A DNA stretch of 8,718 nucleotides from Octadecabacter sp. (GTDB lineage: Bacteria; Pseudomonadota; Alphaproteobacteria; Rhodobacterales; Rhodobacteraceae), in the NCBI GenBank assembly GCA_003533975.1, contig DQCL01000021.1, forward strand, positions 1 through 8,718, given 5' to 3'. Below the pieces are notes generated by a model that saw only the letters and a program-made list of their open reading frames with translations, was not told the DNA's origin and searched no databases. Position 1 is the first letter of the stretch; every line of letters starts with the position of its first letter. A program made the translations under genes and the position numbers. Positions 5,747 to 8,718 of the stretch are shown in pieces.

Positions 5747-7479
5747 GACGCCGCCGCCTGTCGCCTGTTTGGTGGACGCGCATCCTTGTGACCGCGCTTG
5801 TGATCGTGGCGTGCGTTGTTGTCTACACGTCCAACCGCCTTTTGACAGAGCGCTTTACGGACCGCACGCGCGGCGCGGCAGAGGTGCGTTTGGCGTTGTA
5901 TTCTGCAAACCTTCTCAGTGAGTTACAGAGAAATTCGATTGTCCCGCAGCTGTTGGCGCGTGACCCTGCGTTGATTGGGGCGTTGAACTCGGCTGACTTT
6001 ACCCAGTCAACCGCGCGGCTGTTGTCATTCGTTGATGAAATCGGCGCGGCGTCTTTGGTGTTGATGGACACGGGCGGACGTATCGTGGCGGCGACGAACC
6101 GTGAAAGGCTGGGGGAAAATCAGCGCGCGCAAAAGTCATTCATTGATGCACTGCGATCAAATATCACGACTTTTACCGTGGGGGAGCGCGAAGAGGGGGG
6201 ATACTCGTTTACGTATTCGCGCCGGATTGAAGACAGTAGTTTGGTGATTGGTGTCGTTTCCGTCGAAGTGGACTTGGCGAAATTAGAACGATCTTGGGCG
6301 GGTATCTCAGACGCTGTGATGGTGCTCAACAGTGAAGGTCTTGCGATTTTGGCGACGGAGCCGCGCTGGCGTGGCCGTGTCGAAGAAGACGCGATTGGGC
6401 TTCTGGAGCCACAAACCGCGATTGAACGCGCGCTTCGCGGCACCCCAGATTGGTCTGCCTTGCCGATTGATGCCTATCTGCGCGGGGACGGGGTAATGCG
6501 CCAAGAAGCGCGTGTTCCGTTTCAGGGCTGGCGCGTTGTTAGCTTTACGACGTTCCAGTCTGTGCGTGAGCGGGTGAATGCGATTTTGGCGCTCGAAATC
6601 ATGGGCTTCGCGATTACGCTGGCGGGTTTGTTTTGGTTCTTGTCGCGCAGATCAAACCTCGCGGCACGGATGTTCCAGATGGAATCGGCGGAGCTTCGCC
6701 AGTTGAATAGCCGCCTACAGCGAGAAATTGCCGAACGTAAGAAGGTCGAAAAGGACCTTGAGGTGGCTGAACAAACCGTTGCGCAAACGTCTAAATTGGC
6801 CGCCCTAGGTGAGATGTCTGCGGCCGTTTCGCATGAGCTGAACCAACCCCTTGCGGCGATGAAAACCTACCTTGCCGGGGTGCGTCTTTTGATCAGTCGT
6901 GAACGCCCCGATGAGGCCGTTGTTGCAGTGCAGCGGATTGACAGTCTGATTGAGCGGATGGGGGCGATTACCAAGCAGTTAAAGTCCTATGCCCGTAAAG
7001 GCAAAGATAGCCTTGAACCCGTTGATATGAAGGACGCGGTGCTGTCGTCACTGTCCATGATGGAGCCGCAATTGCGCCAACGTCAGGTGGCCATCACACG
7101 CACTTTGCCGGACCATCCTGTGATGATTTTTGGGGACCGGATGCGGTTAGAACAGGTCATCATCAACCTGCTGCGCAACGCGCTGGATGCGACCAAAATG
7201 GCGAGCGACCCCGTTGTTGAAATCTTGCTGGCGCAAGGCGATGTGGCGCGGCTTTCTGTGCGCGATAATGGCGCGGGAATTGAAGACCTCGATGAGTTGT
7301 TTGAGCCGTTTTACACGACAAAGGCGCCGGGGGATGGCACGGGTTTGGGTCTTGCTATCTCATCGGGCATCGTAAACGACTTCGGTGGACGGCTTACCGC
7401 GCGCAATTCTGCGAAAGGCGGGGCTGTATTTGAAGTAGAACTGCCCATATTGGGTTCAGACATAGAAGCAGCGGAGTAA
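5743..7479 (+). CDS. dctB: Membrane sensor histidine kinase, DctB (C4-dicarboxylate sensor) type
   Basis: 578 residues starting at GTG, with GGGGA five bases upstream. A membrane segment at about 13-30 follows a basic N-terminus. Residues about 40-275 are a periplasmic double-Cache sensor domain (LVLMDTGGRIVAATN 105-119; YSFTYSRRIEDSSLVIGVVSVEVDL 154-178). A second membrane segment lies at 283-300 and a helical linker, probably coiled coil, at 310-350. The kinase core has the phosphorylated H364 in VSHELNQPLAA, N box NLLRNALDA (475-483), G1 DNGAGI (508-513), F box FEPFYTTK (520-527) and G2 GTGLGLAIS (532-540), all intact. DctB proteins sense C4-dicarboxylates; the actual ligand here cannot be read from sequence and no transporter gene is adjacent. 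The partner regulator starts six bases downstream, so the two form an operon. Domain class is sure; dicarboxylate specificity is inferred. Confidence 0.92.
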   Translation: MRRRRLSPVWWTRILVTALVIVACVVVYTSNRLLTERFTDRTRGAAEVRLALYSANLLSELQRNSIVPQLLARDPALIGALNSADFTQSTARLLSFVDEIGAASLVLMDTGGRIVAATNRERLGENQRAQKSFIDALRSNITTFTVGEREEGGYSFTYSRRIEDSSLVIGVVSVEVDLAKLERSWAGISDAVMVLNSEGLAILATEPRWRGRVEEDAIGLLEPQTAIERALRGTPDWSALPIDAYLRGDGVMRQEARVPFQGWRVVSFTTFQSVRERVNAILALEIMGFAITLAGLFWFLSRRSNLAARMFQMESAELRQLNSRLQREIAERKKVEKDLEVAEQTVAQTSKLAALGEMSAAVSHELNQPLAAMKTYLAGVRLLISRERPDEAVVAVQRIDSLIERMGAITKQLKSYARKGKDSLEPVDMKDAVLSSLSMMEPQLRQRQVAITRTLPDHPVMIFGDRMRLEQVIINLLRNALDATKMASDPVVEILLAQGDVARLSVRDNGAGIEDLDELFEPFYTTKAPGDGTGLGLAISSGIVNDFGGRLTARNSAKGGAVFEVELPILGSDIEAAE

Positions 7480-7485
7480 ACGCGC

Positions 7486-8718
7486 ATGGCTCAGGCAATG
7501 AAGATCGCGATTGTGGATGACGAACAGGACATGCGGCAGTCCATCTCCCAGTGGCTGGCTTTGTCGGGGTACGATACCGAGACATTCGCCAGCGCTGAGG
7601 ACGCATTAAGGGGCGTGGGCCAAGACTATCCGGGCATTGTTGTCAGTGACATCAAGATGCCGGGCATGGACGGCATGCAGTTCCTGAAAAAGCTGAAGGG
7701 CGTTGATAGCTCGCTTCCTGTGATCATGATTACGGGCCACGGCGATGTGCCGATGGCGGTTGAGGCGATGCGCATTGGTGCGTTTGATTTCCTTGAAAAG
7801 CCGTTCAATCCGGATCGCATGACAGAGTTGGCCAAGAAAGCGACCGTTGCGCGGCGTTTGACGCTGGATAACCGTGCGTTGCGCCGTGAATTGTCAGACG
7901 GTGGCGCGTTGATGAAGAAGCTCATCGGCGCATCACCTGTGATGGAGCGTCTGAAAGAAGACATCCTTGATTTGGGGCAGGCGGACGGCCATGCGTTGAT
8001 TGAAGGTGAAACTGGCACGGGCAAAACCCTCGTGGCGCATGCGCTGCATGCTGTTGGAGCGCGGGCGAACAAGAAGTTCGTTCTGATTTCATGTGCGGCC
8101 TATGAAGAAGACGCGCTTGCCAGACGGTTGTTTGGCCCTACTGGGCAGGATGACCCAATTCCCGCAATGGAAGAGGCCCGCGGTGGGACGTTGGTTTTGG
8201 AAGATATCGAAGCACTGTCGGAAACCAACCAAGCGCGACTGTTAACTGCGATCAATGAGCAGGGTACACCGGCAGAGACACGCATCGTTGCCATTTGTAA
8301 CCTGCAAGATGAAGGCAAGACCTGCGAAAGCGTGCTGCGCAATGATCTGTTCTATCGCCTTGCCGCGTTGCGGATCACAGTGCCGCCGCTGCGCGCGCGG
8401 GGCGAAGACATCCTGACACTGTTCACCCGTTTGGGCGAAGGGTTTGCCGAAGAATACGGCTGTGACGCGCCAGAAGTATCCGCACAAGAAGCGGCGCAGT
8501 TGTTGCAGGCCCCGTGGCCGGGCAATGTGCGTCAGCTTTATAATGTCGCGGAACGCGCTGTGCTGCAAAATCGTCGTGGGTCTGGCACGATTGCGTCGTT
8601 GCTGATGACGGAAGACGACGAAAGCCAGCCCGCGATCACCACGGAAGGCAAGCCGCTTAAGGAATTCGTTGAGGCGTTTGAGCGGATGTTGATCGACAAC
8701 ACCATGCGCCGTCACAAG
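7486..8718 (+). CDS. dctD: DctD-type response regulator with AAA+ domain lacking the GAFTGA loop (truncated by window edge)
   Basis: 411 codons, open at the right edge. The receiver domain (about 5-120) has D11/D12, the phosphoacceptor D55 in VVSDIKMPGMDG, T83 and K105. The NtrC-type AAA+ domain (about 146-365) has Walker A GETGTGK (174-180), an arginine-finger region LRNDLFYRL (284-292), PPLRARGEDI (300-309) and the sensor II stretch WPGNVRQLYN (344-353). Two parts deviate. Between LFG (215-217) and GGTL (233-236) only 15 residues remain and GAFTGA is absent. Walker B reads LVLEDI (236-241) instead of the usual FLDEI order. Residues 388-411 lead into the missing C-terminal Fis-type DNA-binding domain. 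The start has GGAG nine bases upstream; a second ATG at 7498 is possible. It is the partner of the kinase just upstream. It probably regulates transcription through ordinary RNA polymerase rather than sigma-54. Confidence 0.92.
   Translation, partial: MAQAMKIAIVDDEQDMRQSISQWLALSGYDTETFASAEDALRGVGQDYPGIVVSDIKMPGMDGMQFLKKLKGVDSSLPVIMITGHGDVPMAVEAMRIGAFDFLEKPFNPDRMTELAKKATVARRLTLDNRALRRELSDGGALMKKLIGASPVMERLKEDILDLGQADGHALIEGETGTGKTLVAHALHAVGARANKKFVLISCAAYEEDALARRLFGPTGQDDPIPAMEEARGGTLVLEDIEALSETNQARLLTAINEQGTPAETRIVAICNLQDEGKTCESVLRNDLFYRLAALRITVPPLRARGEDILTLFTRLGEGFAEEYGCDAPEVSAQEAAQLLQAPWPGNVRQLYNVAERAVLQNRRGSGTIASLLMTEDDESQPAITTEGKPLKEFVEAFERMLIDNTMRRHK

Overview
This window is ordinary chromosomal DNA from an alphaproteobacterium, most probably Rhodobacterales (Roseobacter/Rhodobacteraceae type). 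The pointers are: a separate corrinoid protein beside a lone homocysteine methyltransferase, the short alphaproteobacterial F1-ATPase zeta subunit (DUF1476), a purC-purS-purQ run with PurS as its own gene, and a DctD-like regulator without the GAFTGA loop. No transposon, tRNA, rRNA, CRISPR array or phage gene was found, and coding density is high.

Layout. Positions 1-3865 are read leftward. From right to left they hold the zeta subunit gene (3551-3865), a strong hairpin that probably terminates it (3473-3502), an MprF-like membrane protein with a C-terminal aminoacyl-lipid transferase domain (1515-3395), a homocysteine S-methyltransferase (518-1546), and the first 121 codons of a corrinoid-binding protein (1-363, cut by the window edge). 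Positions 4006-8718 are read rightward: purC, purS and purQ (steps of de novo purine synthesis), then a membrane sensor kinase of the DctB type and its AAA+ response regulator of the DctD type, cut by the right edge. The 140-bp gap 3866-4005 is the divergent control region between the two halves.

How the genes work together. The methyltransferase and corrinoid protein look like two parts of a split B12-dependent methionine synthase; the methyltetrahydrofolate-binding part and the C-terminal activation domain of MetH are not in view. PurS and PurQ are two of the three FGAM synthase subunits; PurL is not adjacent. The kinase/regulator pair is a complete phosphorelay, but the regulator has lost the loop used to contact sigma-54 and has an altered Walker B motif, so it probably does not activate sigma-54 promoters in the classical way.

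I found no convincing wholly new system. The best second looks are the degenerate DctD-like regulator, the split methionine synthase with oppositely charged tails on its two parts, and the MprF-like reading frame that runs on through the control region and start codon of the methyltransferase gene.
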